Assembly: GCA_038253945.1 (NCBI GenBank)
Contig: JBBSGR010000013.1
Coordinates: 1-64,000, forward strand
Length of the DNA: 64,000 nt
Reading direction: 5' to 3'
DNA from: JBBRYW01 sp038253945
GTDB lineage: Bacteria; Actinomycetota; Thermoleophilia; Gaiellales; Gaiellaceae
This document shows, piece after piece, positions 17,324-26,243 of the stretch (positions are counted from its first letter, which is position 1; each line of letters opens with the position of its first letter). The notes below the pieces were generated by a model. It was not told the DNA's origin, ran no database searches, and saw only the letters and a program-made list of their open reading frames with translations. A program made the translations under genes and the position numbers.

Positions 17324-17659
17324 ATGGACGAAGAGGTCATTCCCGTCCTGCGGGTCGAAGACGCTGGGCGAGCGGTCGCGTGGTACGAGCAGCTTGGATT
17401 TCGCAAGCAGTGGGAGCATCAGTTCGAGCCGGGGTTTCCGCTGTTCGTGTCGATTGCGCGCGGGAGCGTGAGGATCTACCTCTCAGAGCACACCGGTGAC
17501 GCGACTCCGAACACTCTCATTCACCTGAATGTGCGCGACATCGACTTGATCGCGGCCGTACTCGGAGTCGCGGTTGACGAGAACGGGCTCGCCGGCCGTG
17601 AGTGCGATGTCGAGGACCCGGACGGCAACCGCCTCCGGATTGCCACTCCGCGCACGTAA
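17324..17659 (+). CDS. VOC-family protein (glyoxalase/bleomycin-resistance type)
   Basis: A 111-residue protein with one vicinal-oxygen-chelate domain: VIPVLRVEDAGRAVAWYEQL at the start, LFVSIARGSVRIYLSEH in the middle and DVEDPDGNRLRIATP at the end. The fold is typical of bleomycin-binding proteins and small glyoxalases; the substrate is unknown. An in-frame ATG also lies at 17303. Stands alone between cspA and a region of small frames. Confidence 0.7.
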   Translation: MDEEVIPVLRVEDAGRAVAWYEQLGFRKQWEHQFEPGFPLFVSIARGSVRIYLSEHTGDATPNTLIHLNVRDIDLIAAVLGVAVDENGLAGRECDVEDPDGNRLRIATPRT

Positions 17660-17731
17660 CGCTCGGAGTGTCCTCGCGAACACTCGGTGAGGCGACGTTC
17701 TACGGCTGTCTGCGGCGGGGAGTAAGGCGTC

Positions 17732-17818
17732 ATGCGAACTATCACCTGGGTCGGCGTCTTCCTCGCAATGGTCTTCGTGACCCCGGTAATCGTCAGGGCC
17801 AGGGAACAGAACCACTAG
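17732..17818 (+). CDS. Possible 28-residue membrane peptide
   Basis: ATG at 17732 preceded by GGGGAGTAAGG encodes MRTITWVGVFLAMVFVTPVI plus a polar tail and TAG. It is a single hydrophobic segment. In the next frame (17790-17903) a second hydrophobic segment, FISACAAISVVILYVLW, ends in a basic tail and TAA but has no good start, so this may be a frameshifted two-helix miniprotein. Function unknown. The rest of 17660-17954 holds nothing else recognisable. Confidence 0.3.
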   Translation: MRTITWVGVFLAMVFVTPVIVRAREQNH

Positions 17819-17954
17819 CACTGTTGTCTTCATCAGCGCATGCGCGGCTATCTCCGTGGTGATCCTGTACGTCCTTTGGCGCATCACGAAGCCGCGGCAA
17901 TAAGCGCGCTCGCTCGGGGCATTCCCGAACTGGCCAGGCAAGAGGACTCGTTGG

Positions 17955-18806
17955 CTAACTCTCTCGGGAGTGGCTGGCTTCGCGCAGCACGGCGATGACT
18001 TCGCGGAGCCAACGGCGCGCCCGGTCGATGTTCGGCCCTGGTGGAGCTAGGTCGGCGGTGTCCGCTTGCAGCTCGCTCATCACGAGCATGGCACGCAGCG
18101 GGTCGGGTTCGGTGAGGGCCTCCGCGATTCGCTCGGCGAGTCGTCCCGGCTTCACGGGGAGCGCTTGCACACGATCAGCGAGACGTTTGCTCGTCGGCTG
18201 CCACACCCGGTTCAGTGCGTAGACGATTCGGAGCACCCGCACAGCGTCGTGGTAGAGGTACTCGACGAGCGCAAGCCGCTCGCCCGGCCGCGCGAGCGTG
18301 AGGAACCCCGCCGGATGGAAGCCGCCCCACGTCAGTGCTGCGTCCTCGATCTGTGCCGCCGCGAGTGCTTCCGGGTAGATGCCGAGTCGCTGTTGCCAAG
18401 TCTCTAGCAGGCCCCGCGTACGGAGAGCGATTCCGCTGGCAAGGGCCTCAGCCGCGGCGGGTTGCTCGCCCGAAACGAGCGCGGCGACTGACGGCTCGGC
18501 AAAATCGTGTGGCCACCAGATCGTTTCGATCGGGACACCTTCGTAGTAGCCGAAGACGCGCGAAACCTCGGTCCCCTGGACGCCCCACGTGTCGAGGTTG
18601 CCGAGGCCCACCCCACTGGCGTGCGCGAAGCATTCCGCGAGATCGAGCCGCGTCGTCGTGACGAGAAGCATCTCAATGTCCGAAATCTCGTCGGCGACGC
18701 CGCGCGAGACGCTGCCCGTCAGCACGACCTCTTCGACAACAGGCGGGAGCGCAGCGGCGATCCGCTCTGCAACCTCCCGTAGTTCGCGTGTTCTGCATGT
18801 CGGCAC
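17955..18806 (-). CDS. Nucleotidyltransferase-domain protein
   Basis: A 283-residue protein with an N-terminal Pol-beta-type nucleotidyltransferase core: VVLTGSVSRGVADEISDIEM gives the GS motif and the D-x-E metal pair, followed by a helical C-terminal half resembling DUF4037-type proteins. GTG start at 18806. Such stand-alone proteins include antibiotic-adenylylating enzymes and uncharacterised relatives; the substrate cannot be read. A second nucleotidyltransferase follows immediately upstream on the same strand. Confidence 0.65.
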   Translation of the reverse strand: MPTCRTRELREVAERIAAALPPVVEEVVLTGSVSRGVADEISDIEMLLVTTTRLDLAECFAHASGVGLGNLDTWGVQGTEVSRVFGYYEGVPIETIWWPHDFAEPSVAALVSGEQPAAAEALASGIALRTRGLLETWQQRLGIYPEALAAAQIEDAALTWGGFHPAGFLTLARPGERLALVEYLYHDAVRVLRIVYALNRVWQPTSKRLADRVQALPVKPGRLAERIAEALTEPDPLRAMLVMSELQADTADLAPPGPNIDRARRWLREVIAVLREASHSRES

Positions 18807-18887
18807 GCAGCGAATCTATCGTCGCAGCCGCTATCAGAACCACCAGGTTCTGAAAGTGTCGATCTCCCCGATGTGCAGGTCGCCGGC

Positions 18888-19505
18888 TCACGCGATGTCG
18901 CCGCGTGCCACGAGGCGCACGGCGCTCAGGCGCGTGAGCACCGCGTCCTGGAGAGCAGTGGCAACTGCCTCGCCGAGCTCGCGTTCACGTGCCGCTCGTG
19001 CGGCCATGTAGCGGTCTACCGCCTCGGCGATCGAACGCGGCGGTTCCTTGACACCGAGCGGACCGAGCAGATGCTCGTACAGCGGCCCGTGAAGGTGGGC
19101 ACTCACGAGAGCATCGTTGCGGGCGAGCTGCTTGCCCCCGAGCCAGAGGATCCAATCCCAGAAGTGGCGGTCGATCGCGGCGAGCGTGTCCGACCGCGCC
19201 TCCCACGGCGGCTCGAGCCGAGGCGGTCGTTCGAAGACGAGGTCCACCTTGAAAGCACCCGGCAGGATCAGCATGTAGTAGCTCGCCCCCTCGCTGAGCC
19301 GGTCCCACTGCGCGGCAAGCGGCGACAGCGGCTCGAGCAGCCGAGGAAGGTCGCTGCGCAGACGGTGGAAGTCGTCGGTCTCGACGAGAAGGTCGATGTC
19401 GGACAGGTCGGTTGCATGGCCTTCCGCACGCAAGCCAACGAGTCGGACGGAGAGCACGCTCGGGTGAGCCACGAGTAGCTCCGAGATGCGCGCCACCAGA
19501 TCCAC
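18888..19505 (-). CDS. Second nucleotidyltransferase-domain protein
   Basis: About 205 residues. RLVGLRAEGHATDLSDIDLL is a Pol-beta nucleotidyltransferase motif with the D-x-D metal pair intact but the usual GS replaced by GL. A later segment YYMLILPGAFKVDLVF supplies the third strand carboxylate. The frame opens as far as 19640, but GTG at 19505 (or 19523) avoids overlapping the divergent gene. Function unknown; not closely similar to its neighbour. Confidence 0.6.
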   Translation of the reverse strand: MDLVARISELLVAHPSVLSVRLVGLRAEGHATDLSDIDLLVETDDFHRLRSDLPRLLEPLSPLAAQWDRLSEGASYYMLILPGAFKVDLVFERPPRLEPPWEARSDTLAAIDRHFWDWILWLGGKQLARNDALVSAHLHGPLYEHLLGPLGVKEPPRSIAEAVDRYMAARAARERELGEAVATALQDAVLTRLSAVRLVARGDIA

Positions 19506-19630
19506 GCAGGCGAAGCTTGCCACGCGGGTGATCGGATCGAGCTTGCGCGCTTCCCGTGGGACAGGATTCGAATCGTCCGTCGCTGGTACAAGGGCGGCAC
19601 CGACGTCAAGCGAAACTGGGAGGGAACTCC

Positions 19631-20065
19631 ATGGCGGCAAAGTCAGATTTCACAGAGCAGGAGTGGGAAGCAATGCACAAGGGCGTGTCCGGCGCCGGGC
19701 TGCTCGTATCTGTCAGCGACCCCGGCTTCTTCGACACCTTCAAGGAGGCGGGAGCTCTGGCGAAGCACCTGGCCGGCGCGCGCAAGAACAGCTCGAGCGA
19801 GCTCCTTCGAGAGCTCGCCGAGACGCGGGGGACCGGGTTCGGGCTCAGATCTTCCCGCGCGGAGCTCGAGAGCGAGACGCTCGAGGCGCTCCGCGCGGCG
19901 ATAGCGGCGCTCCAGGCGAAGGCGCCCCAGGAGGTCGAGACCTACCGCACGTTCGTCGTGGAGGTCGCCGAGTCGGTTGCCGGTGCGGCTGAGGGTGGAG
20001 CCGATGCCGAAGGCGCCGCGCTCGATCGGATCAAGTCGGCGCTCGGAGGTGCCTCGGCCGCGTAA
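19631..20065 (+). CDS. Conserved-looking hypothetical protein
   Basis: A 144-residue soluble, acidic, largely helical protein I do not recognise. GGGAGGGA lies 6 bases before the ATG. The middle has FDTFKEAGALAKHLAGAR and a run of Glu/Leu-rich helices; the end is Ala/Gly-rich. No signal peptide, membrane segment or catalytic motif is visible. Divergent from the nucleotidyltransferase gene and convergent with the toxin gene. Confidence 0.6.
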   Translation: MAAKSDFTEQEWEAMHKGVSGAGLLVSVSDPGFFDTFKEAGALAKHLAGARKNSSSELLRELAETRGTGFGLRSSRAELESETLEALRAAIAALQAKAPQEVETYRTFVVEVAESVAGAAEGGADAEGAALDRIKSALGGASAA

Positions 20066-20079
20066 GGGGGCACTCCGCG

Positions 20080-20505
20080 CTAGCTCGGTGGACTCATCGT
20101 CATGAAGGCCATCGAGCGAGCCGCGCCAAGAAGCTCCTCGTCGGCCGAGACGAGCACGGTCTCGGGGTCGGCAACACACTCGAGTGAAGCAAGATGAACT
20201 GCGTCGTAGGCTCGGAGGCGATGCTGGTCGGCCAGCTCGCCCGCGCGGCGGGCGAGCGCGGTGGTCAGCTCGACTCGGTCGACGGCGGCCCAGAGCGCCT
20301 CGATCCGGCGGCGCGCGATCCCGACTTGCCGTGCTCCAAGACGACTCATACGCTGCGCCCTCCCGACCGCCGCGCGCGCTTCGGGATAGAGCAAGAGCGA
20401 CGAGACTCGGCGGTCCGCGCCGAGCCACAGCTCCGCAACCTCGGCGGCGCCGCGCTCCGGGACGAGCAGCTTGACGAACGCCGACGTGTCGAGGTAGGCG
20501 ATCAG
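20080..20505 (-). CDS. vapC: PIN-domain ribonuclease toxin (VapC-like)
   Basis: A 141-residue PIN-domain protein. The opening IAYLDTSAFVKLL gives the first acidic residue, PEARAAV the second, and RAYDAVHLAS the third, a complete PIN active site for RNA cleavage. The start appears to be CTG at 20505, overlapping the antitoxin TGA (CTGA), because no ATG, GTG or TTG lies between. The toxin directly follows its antitoxin gene. Confidence 0.78.
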   Translation of the reverse strand: MIAYLDTSAFVKLLVPERGAAEVAELWLGADRRVSSLLLYPEARAAVGRAQRMSRLGARQVGIARRRIEALWAAVDRVELTTALARRAGELADQHRLRAYDAVHLASLECVADPETVLVSADEELLGAARSMAFMTMSPPS

Positions 20506-20759
20506 CGCCTGTCTTCGAGCACCAGATCGCTCAGCGGCCCCGCGCCATCCATCGGCTTCGGCAGCTTCCCGCGCCACGGACGCGGCGCTGGCGTAACAAC
20601 ACCCTGCCGGACCAACCGATCGATAGTCCGCTCGCCCTCGACGGGCACGAGCCGCGCCACCGCCTTGCCCCGATCGGTGACGACGACCTCCTCACCCTCG
20701 CGGATGCGCTTCACCCAACGGCTGAGATCGGCGCGGAGATCGCGGATGCCCACCTCCAT
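20502..20759 (-). CDS. vapB: Phd/YefM-type antitoxin
   Basis: An 85-residue antitoxin. The N-terminal MEVGIRDLRADLSRWVKRI and EEVVVTDRGKAVARLVPV are the DNA-binding prevent-host-death fold; the C-terminal tail should wrap the toxin. It would repress its own promoter and neutralise the adjacent PIN toxin. An in-frame ATG 21 bp further upstream is less likely since the shorter form matches family starts. Confidence 0.75.
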   Translation of the reverse strand: MEVGIRDLRADLSRWVKRIREGEEVVVTDRGKAVARLVPVEGERTIDRLVRQGVVTPAPRPWRGKLPKPMDGAGPLSDLVLEDRR

Positions 20760-20801
20760 ACGACGGCATTGTAGCGACATCGACGTGTGGACTCATCGCG
20801 C

Positions 20802-21501
20802 TCAGGCGGGGGCAACGGGGTGGCAGGCGAAGAAAAGGTCCTCCGGATCGAGCTCGCGCTTGATCCCCCGCAGGCGGCGCACCGTCTCGGGTGGGAACAG
20901 GGCGCTCGACTCGACCGTGCGCTCGGTGAAGTTGAAGTACGTGCGGCCCGGGTCGTAAGGCTCGTGGTGGGAGTCGGCGCGCCGAACCTCGCCGTCGGCG
21001 GTCACGATCTCCGCTGAGAGGACGCTGTTCGCGGCGAGTCCGTACTTGCGACCGAGCCAACCAAGCCCGCCTCCGAGCGTGTAGCCGACGACGCCGATGT
21101 GGGGCGCGCTGCCCGCGAGCCCGGCGAGCCCGTCCTTGGCACCGGCACGGCGACCTCGTCCCACTGCACGCGGCCTCGACGCGGGCCCGGCCGGCCTCGG
21201 CATCGATCTCGACGCCTCGCATCCGCTCGGTCTTGAGCAAGATCGCGCCCCCGAGCGAGGCCAGCGCGGTGGAGAAATGCCCGGTCGCCTGGGGCGCCAC
21301 CCGAACGCCGTGCTCGCGTGCGAAGTCGACGACCGCGACGACGTCCTCGGCCGACTCGGGAAAGGCGACCGCGATCGGTTGCTGGTCGTGTGCGAGATTC
21401 CAGCCAAGGCGCTTGGCGTCCCACTCGGCGTCACCAGCGCTCAGGACGGCCAGCCGGGAGCGCAAGGATGCAAGGTCAGCGGTCAGCGCGGTATCGGTCA
21501 T
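20802..21501 (-). pseudogene. Decayed FAD-linked oxidase (berberine-bridge type)
   Basis: Begins with ATG at 21501 behind a strong GGAGGAAGA site and reads as an FAD_binding_4 domain through VAPQATGHF and GAILLKTERMRGVEID. The frame breaks near 21160; homology resumes in another frame with IGVVGYTLGGGLGWLGRKYG. It then jumps from VTADGEVRRADS straight to the C-terminal YFNFTE and RLRGIKRELDPEDLFF. The substrate-binding domain of roughly 200 residues is missing, so the gene is inactivated by a frameshift and an internal deletion. Confidence 0.75.
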
Positions 21502-21560
21502 TCTTCCTCCCTTTCGATTCGCCCGCCATGGCGGGAGTGGCTTTTTCGTCTGTTTCTCTG

Positions 21561-22299
21561 GCGAGTGACAGTTCCGGCCGCGAAGACCGCGGCCTTCATC
21601 GCCAGGAAGCGGCCGCTTGCTTCCGCCTCCGCGAGCGGCTTTCACCAGCGCTCGACCATGCCTACGGGGGGCTTCCTCGAAGCCTCGGCAGCCTCCAGGT
21701 GACCGTCGGGCAGTTGATGCATGAAGTCCTAGGTGAGCCTGATCCCGTGCGATTCGACTGTCAGGTCGGTGAGTCCCGCGTCGAGGAGGAGACGCGGTAG
21801 TGCCCGCCCGATCTGCCCGTGCTTGATCCCGTCGCTGATGGCCTGGACGATCGACCGGGTGTCCTCGCGGTCGGGATGGTCGTAGATCTCGGCGTCCCAG
21901 TCGAAGTCGGAGATCACGATCCGTCCGCCGCGGCGGGTCACGCGCTCGAGCTCGGGCGATTGCCTCGGCCGGGTCGCCGTCGAGGTGCATCAGCACGCGC
22001 TCGCAGCGGCAGGCGTCGAAGCTTGCATCCTCGAAGGGCAGGGCGAAGGCATCGGCGAGCGTGAGCTCGATCGGCAGTGCGTCCCGCTCGCTCCGCAGCC
22101 GCGCAACGTCGACCATCGCCTCGCTGACGTCGACGCCGACGACGCAGCCCTCCGGGCCGACGACACGCGCGAGCTCGCGGGCGTCGTCGCCCGTTCCGCA
22201 GCCGAGGTCGAGGACGTGTGCGTCCTCCGATAGCGAGAGCAGCTCGAGCAGCCGTGGCTTCAGCGCCCGCACGTCGGCGAGGGAATTGGCCGCGTCCAT
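21561..22299 (-). pseudogene. Decayed SAM-dependent methyltransferase
   Basis: The start MDAANSLADVRALKPRLLEL and the SAM motif VLDLGCGTGDDA are intact. Near 21950 the frame shifts to RRGGRIVISDFDWDAEIYDH. A TAG at 21731-21729 and a later TGA interrupt the tail, yet recognisable sequence continues (AEAEASGRFLAMKAAVFAAG). One frameshift and two stops indicate a pseudogene lying head-to-tail with the decayed oxidase. The 22300-22487 gap to the next gene holds only its upstream remnant. Confidence 0.7.
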
Positions 22300-22487
22300 G
22301 AACTCGACGAAGCCTAGGACACGCCCGCAGTTTTGGAATCGGGGATCTCCCTACGAATTGCCCGAGAGCGCCCTGCTCGGAGCTGAGCTTCGCAGCGAGC
22401 TGAGCGCGCGATCGGATCGCGAGCAGATGAAGAGCACGCGCGGCCGGGCGAGGCCGCACCAGCGCCGCCTCGCCCAGCCGGTCGCGG

Positions 22488-23609
22488 CTACTCCGCCGCC
22501 AGGCCGACTGCGCCGGCGGGCAGCCCGCCTACGCCTGCGATCGGCGCGAGCGATCCGTCTTCGTCGACGGCGAAAGCGCTGATCGTGTGCGCCCCGGAGT
22601 TGACCGTGTACAGGTAGCGGCTGTTCCGAGCCAGAGCGGCGTCGGTGGGGGCGGCCCCCGTCGTGCCCGCAACGGGGCTCAGCAGCGAGAGGCTGCCGTC
22701 GTGGTCGATCGCGTAGCTGGAGACGCTGGCGCTCCCCGTGTTCGTCGTGTACGCGTAGCGGCCATTCTTGGTCGTGACGACCCAGCAGGCGGCCGTCTGG
22801 CCGTCCGGCGCAAGCGGAGTGATCGTGCCGAGCGCGCCGGCCGCGCTGAGCGAGTACGACGAGAGCGCACTGGCTCCGGGGGCACCGCCAAACGCATCTG
22901 AGACGATCAGGTGTCCGCGCTGATCGAAGTCAAAGCCGAAAGGTGTCGTTCCGACTGAGGCCTGCACGCTGGGGCCGCTCGCGAGGCCGTCCTCCGCGAC
23001 GATGTACGTGTCGATTGAGTTCGTCCCCTTCTCCGTCACGACGAGTGCGCGGCCGCCGGGGCTGAACTGGATCTGGGCCGGACCGACGGACGCGCCGCTC
23101 AACGGGCGGCTCGAGCCGGCGAGCGCCGCCAGTTCGCCGTGCGGGCCGACGCTGAAGCCGGCGATGTTGCCGGCGGTCGTCCCGTCGCCCGCATTGAGGA
23201 CGTAGAGGAGGTGGTGGGTGACCGTCAGGCTGATCGGGCCGGTCCCGCCGGATCCGACCTTCGAGACGAGCGCCAACCCATCCTTCCTGACGGCGAAGGC
23301 GGAGATCTCGTTGCTTCCGGCGTTCACCGCATACAGCCACTTGCCGTTGCCGCTCAGGACGAGCGCACCCTGAGACCCTAGACCGCTGCCGGTACCGAGC
23401 CCGCCCGTCGCGAAACTGCCGGCGGGGCTGATCGTGCCATCGGCGCCGCGGTCGAAGGCGAGGACGGCGTTCCCGCTTGCGCCATTCGTCAATGTGTATA
23501 GCGCACCTGCCCTCCCGTCCCCGGCCGCCGCCGAGCCGGCGGTGATCGCAAACGCGGCCAGTACAACCGCCAGGGCAGCAAGACCCGGTCGTGCCGAAAA
23601 GGGCTTCAT
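22488..23609 (-). CDS. Secreted beta-propeller protein, lactonase (Pgl) family
   Basis: A 373-residue protein with an N-terminal signal peptide (basic start, hydrophobic core, cleavage near GSAAA). The body has repeated propeller blades such as GKWLYAVNAGSNEISAFAV, LYVLNAG, GRYAYTTNTGSASVSSYAI and YLYTVNSGAHTISAFAV. This is the seven-bladed lactonase/YVTN fold. It could be a 6-phosphogluconolactonase relative, but the export signal argues for an extracellular lactonase or binding role. Isolated gene. Confidence 0.75.
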   Translation of the reverse strand: MKPFSARPGLAALAVVLAAFAITAGSAAAGDGRAGALYTLTNGASGNAVLAFDRGADGTISPAGSFATGGLGTGSGLGSQGALVLSGNGKWLYAVNAGSNEISAFAVRKDGLALVSKVGSGGTGPISLTVTHHLLYVLNAGDGTTAGNIAGFSVGPHGELAALAGSSRPLSGASVGPAQIQFSPGGRALVVTEKGTNSIDTYIVAEDGLASGPSVQASVGTTPFGFDFDQRGHLIVSDAFGGAPGASALSSYSLSAAGALGTITPLAPDGQTAACWVVTTKNGRYAYTTNTGSASVSSYAIDHDGSLSLLSPVAGTTGAAPTDAALARNSRYLYTVNSGAHTISAFAVDEDGSLAPIAGVGGLPAGAVGLAAE

Positions 23610-23841
23610 GTGCTTCCTCCTGTCTCCGCTGGTTGTCCGAACTGCGACCCGGCCGAGACTAGAGTCGAGACCTTGCGCCGGGTTTACGGCCCGCTTAACT
23701 TTCCCTTGCGGTCGCCGCTCCGCTCGAAGCCGGCAAGTGGTGTGTCATGGCGTCTCCTCGCCGCGTGGCTGACATCATGCGAGGATGTGAGCGGTCGGTC
23801 GGCATGACCCGGCTGCGCTGCCAAGCGATGAAGGAGGAGCC

Positions 23842-23997
23842 ATGCAGGTTGTTCATTGTCCGTGTGGTGTGGATGTTGAAGGCGAGTCGGACGACCAGCT
23901 CGTCGCGAACGTCGAGGCTCATATCGTGTCCGATCATCCGGAGCAAGTCGGCCAGCACTCCAGGGAAAAGATCCTCGAGATGGCTCACAGTCACTGA
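23842..23997 (+). CDS. DUF1059 small protein
   Basis: A 51-residue protein read directly from the sequence, with AAGGAGGAG ending 2 bases before the ATG. MQVVHCPCGVDVEGESDDQL followed by VANVEAHIVSDHPE and EKILEMAHSH matches the small, zinc-finger-like DUF1059 family with its CPCG motif and histidine-rich tail. Function of the family is unknown. A longer frame on the opposite strand is a shadow. Confidence 0.8.
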   Translation: MQVVHCPCGVDVEGESDDQLVANVEAHIVSDHPEQVGQHSREKILEMAHSH

Positions 23998-24147
23998 TTC
24001 GGGTTTGACGCCGGCAGCCAATGCTGCACCGGGATCGGTAAGCGAAAAGCGGGGGGTCTCGCTGATCGAGCGGGGATAAGGGCGTAGGAAGAGAACATCC
24101 GCCGCCCTCACGACGCTCTGCGTGGTCAAAAGAACGCGGAACAGCCG

Positions 24148-24420
24148 ATGTTGGAGGAACGTAGCCGACTACCTGGCCCGGATCCGTCACCTCTTTCCCG
24201 CGCGCGAGGAGGAGCGGTGCGGGCCGAGGGTGACGTCGTCGACGGCCGCGACCGGCGCCCGATCGAGCGCTACCTCGCCTCGCTCACGTCCGAGCGACAG
24301 CAGGCGATCGAGCTCGTCTCGATCGACCCCCGAGCCCCACCGTCAAGCTGTGCGCACCGCCCGCCGGCTGCGGCCCAGCGGCGCCCGATAAACGCGTGGC
24401 CACGCCTGCCCGCAGAGCCG
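24148..24420 (+). pseudogene. Remnant of an ISL3-like transposase
   Basis: GRDRRPIERYLASLTSERQQ continuing IELVSIDP matches the catalytic-core region of ISL3-type transposases. The matching text then moves to another frame as EPHRQAVRTARRL. No intact frame, terminal repeats or target duplication are seen, so this is a fossil. It fills the 23998-24500 stretch, where nothing else is recognisable. Confidence 0.45.
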
Positions 24421-24500
24421 AGCTCTTCGCCGGGGAGCCGCTGACCGCCGCGGCCTACGATGATTGGGCGCAGACCGAAACGGCCCATGGCGAGCTCGGG

Positions 24501-25841
24501 CTAGAAGCGGACGTCCTGAAGGGCTTCAGCCGCCCGGCAGTACAGGCGCGTGGCTGTTACGTGCTGCCCTCTCCGGACCGCAAGTTCTCCCTGCGCCATC
24601 CAGGCGTTCGCGCGATGGCCCAGCGACGACAGCCGCTCGAACGTCGACTCGGCATCGCGGAAATGGCCTTCGGCCTCCTCGAGCCGGCCCGCTTCGAGCA
24701 CCGCCCGCCCGAGGACGAGTTGCGCGCTGCCAATCTCGTGCAGGAAGTCGACCCGCCCGTCGAGCAGCTCGAGCGCATGCCGAGCATGCTGCTCGGCCAG
24801 CTCGAAGTGACCTGTCCGCAGGTGAACTTGCGCGAGGGAGGAGACCGCCTGACCGGCCTCGGCTGCGCTTTCGAGCTCAAGCGCGACGCGAACTGCCTGT
24901 TTCAGGTACTCGACCGCGATCGACGGCTTGCCGAGCATGAACGAGAGTCCGCCGAGGTTGTTAAGCAGGCGCGCAAGGCTCTCGCGGTCGGCGAGGTGCT
25001 CGTATCCTGCCTTCGCGCGCTCCGCGTACGAGCGCGCCTGCACCCAGTGCCCCTGTCGCTCGGCGACGAGGGAGGCCTGGAAGTAGGTGTGGGCGAGCGT
25101 TCGCTCGTCGCCTGCCGCTTCAGCGAGCTCGAGCGCGCGCTCGACATCTTCTCGAGCGGCGACGTAGTCACGCTGCTGGCGATATGCGCGTGAGCGCCAG
25201 TAGAAGATGTTGGAACGCAGCCGGTCGGACGGAACGGGCGAAGCCTCCGCCAGACGCAACGCCTCGTCGAAGAGCGCGATCGCCGTGCTGATGCTCTCGA
25301 GCTTCGTCCGGCACACGCCCAGCTGAAACACGATGTTCGCGCGGTCGAGATCGTCGAACTCCGGCCGCTCGACCAAGGAACGCGCAATCGTCAGGAGCTC
25401 GGCCGCTTCCTTCACTTGACCGGTGTGAACACGCGCGCGGGCCTCGGCCGACTGCGCCCGCAATCTGAGGTCGGACGACCCCGTGACGGCGATAGCTTCC
25501 TCAGCGGAGGCGAGCACGGCGAGCGCCTCGTCGTAGCGGTTGCTCTCGATCAGTGCGTCCGCCTGGGCGAGGGACACCTCCACTCGCGCTCGGTCGTCGA
25601 ATGAGATGCCGCGCTCGAGGAAGGTGGGGTCGACGGAGAGTCGCTTGGCGAGCCATTCGATCGTCTCGGACGTCGGGCGCGTCTTCCCGCGCTCGATCTG
25701 ACTGACGTATTCCTTCGAGAATCGGTCGGCTGCGAGTTCCGTCTGGGTCATCTGAGCCGCAACACGCAGTTGCCGCACACGTTTGCCGAGCGCGGAGGCA
25801 GGAGTTTGATCCTGCGGAGTGAATAGACGAGGCGACTGCAA
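24501..25841 (-). CDS. XRE-family regulator with TPR repeats
   Basis: A roughly 446-residue regulator: N-terminal helix-turn-helix (RQLRVAAQMTQTELAADRFS then EYVSQIERGKTRPTSETIEWL), followed by about eight tetratricopeptide-like helical repeats. The architecture resembles peptide- or signal-sensing regulators and is common in Thermoleophilia. Start uncertain: TTG at 25841 is a reasonable choice, with an open frame to 25940. No target operon is adjacent on the same strand. Confidence 0.75.
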   Translation of the reverse strand: MQSPRLFTPQDQTPASALGKRVRQLRVAAQMTQTELAADRFSKEYVSQIERGKTRPTSETIEWLAKRLSVDPTFLERGISFDDRARVEVSLAQADALIESNRYDEALAVLASAEEAIAVTGSSDLRLRAQSAEARARVHTGQVKEAAELLTIARSLVERPEFDDLDRANIVFQLGVCRTKLESISTAIALFDEALRLAEASPVPSDRLRSNIFYWRSRAYRQQRDYVAAREDVERALELAEAAGDERTLAHTYFQASLVAERQGHWVQARSYAERAKAGYEHLADRESLARLLNNLGGLSFMLGKPSIAVEYLKQAVRVALELESAAEAGQAVSSLAQVHLRTGHFELAEQHARHALELLDGRVDFLHEIGSAQLVLGRAVLEAGRLEEAEGHFRDAESTFERLSSLGHRANAWMAQGELAVRRGQHVTATRLYCRAAEALQDVRF

Positions 25842-26076
25842 CTCAGCCCTCAACCCGAACAGGCGCGCTGCGCGCTTCACCGCTAAACTTGACGCCAACA
25901 GTCGGAACTCGCAAGATCTCTCCGTTCGTGCGCTTCGCACAACCGACAGCTGCGGGAACCGTCCCGACGTCGATAGCTGGACAACTCATGAGGAGCGAGA
26001 CATGATCCGGAACGGAATGTCAGAGGGGAACGGCGGCTGGTAGCTCAACCGCGGCGTCAACGACGCTGCAGGAGAA

Positions 26077-26121
26077 CTCGGGGATGAGCCCAGGCTGCGG
26101 CTTCCGGGGCTCATCCCCGAG
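26077..26121. terminator. 15-bp perfect inverted repeat, possible terminator of the B6 operon
   Basis: CTCGGGGATGAGCCC (26077-26091) is exactly repeated in inverse at 26107-26121 with a 15-base loop. It lies downstream of the leftward operon ending at 26416. Read leftward it is followed by TTCTCC, a weak U-rich tail. It could equally be an operator for the XRE gene. The surrounding 25842-26415 stretch has no convincing gene. Confidence 0.45.
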
Positions 26122-26157
26122 GGAGAAGCGGCGTCAGTTGAAACCGTTGTGTCCACC

Positions 26158-26176
26158 ACTTCACTCAAGGTGAAGT
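26158..26176. promoter_or_regulatory. Operator-like dyad
   Basis: ACTTCAC-TCAAG-GTGAAGT is a perfect 7-bp inverted repeat with a 5-base spacer. The geometry recalls MerR/SoxR-type operators, but no MerR gene is adjacent. Second of three dyads in this intergenic region. Confidence 0.3.
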
Positions 26177-26243
26177 ATCGTGGTCTGCTGCCACGCCGGG
26201 TATCGTCCGATCGGGCCCCTTGTAGCGTCGCCACGAGGCGGTA

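Noticed and set aside
23695..24129. 144-codon minus-strand frame
   Set aside because: Overlaps the DUF1059 gene on the plus strand, which has an excellent ribosome site and strong family match.
24396..25193. 265-codon plus-strand frame across the XRE/TPR gene
   Set aside because: Antisense shadow; the minus strand has a clear helix-turn-helix and TPR repeats.
26002..26043. 13-codon open frame starting with ATG
   Set aside because: No ribosome site, no hydrophobic or leader-peptide character and no downstream partner gene.
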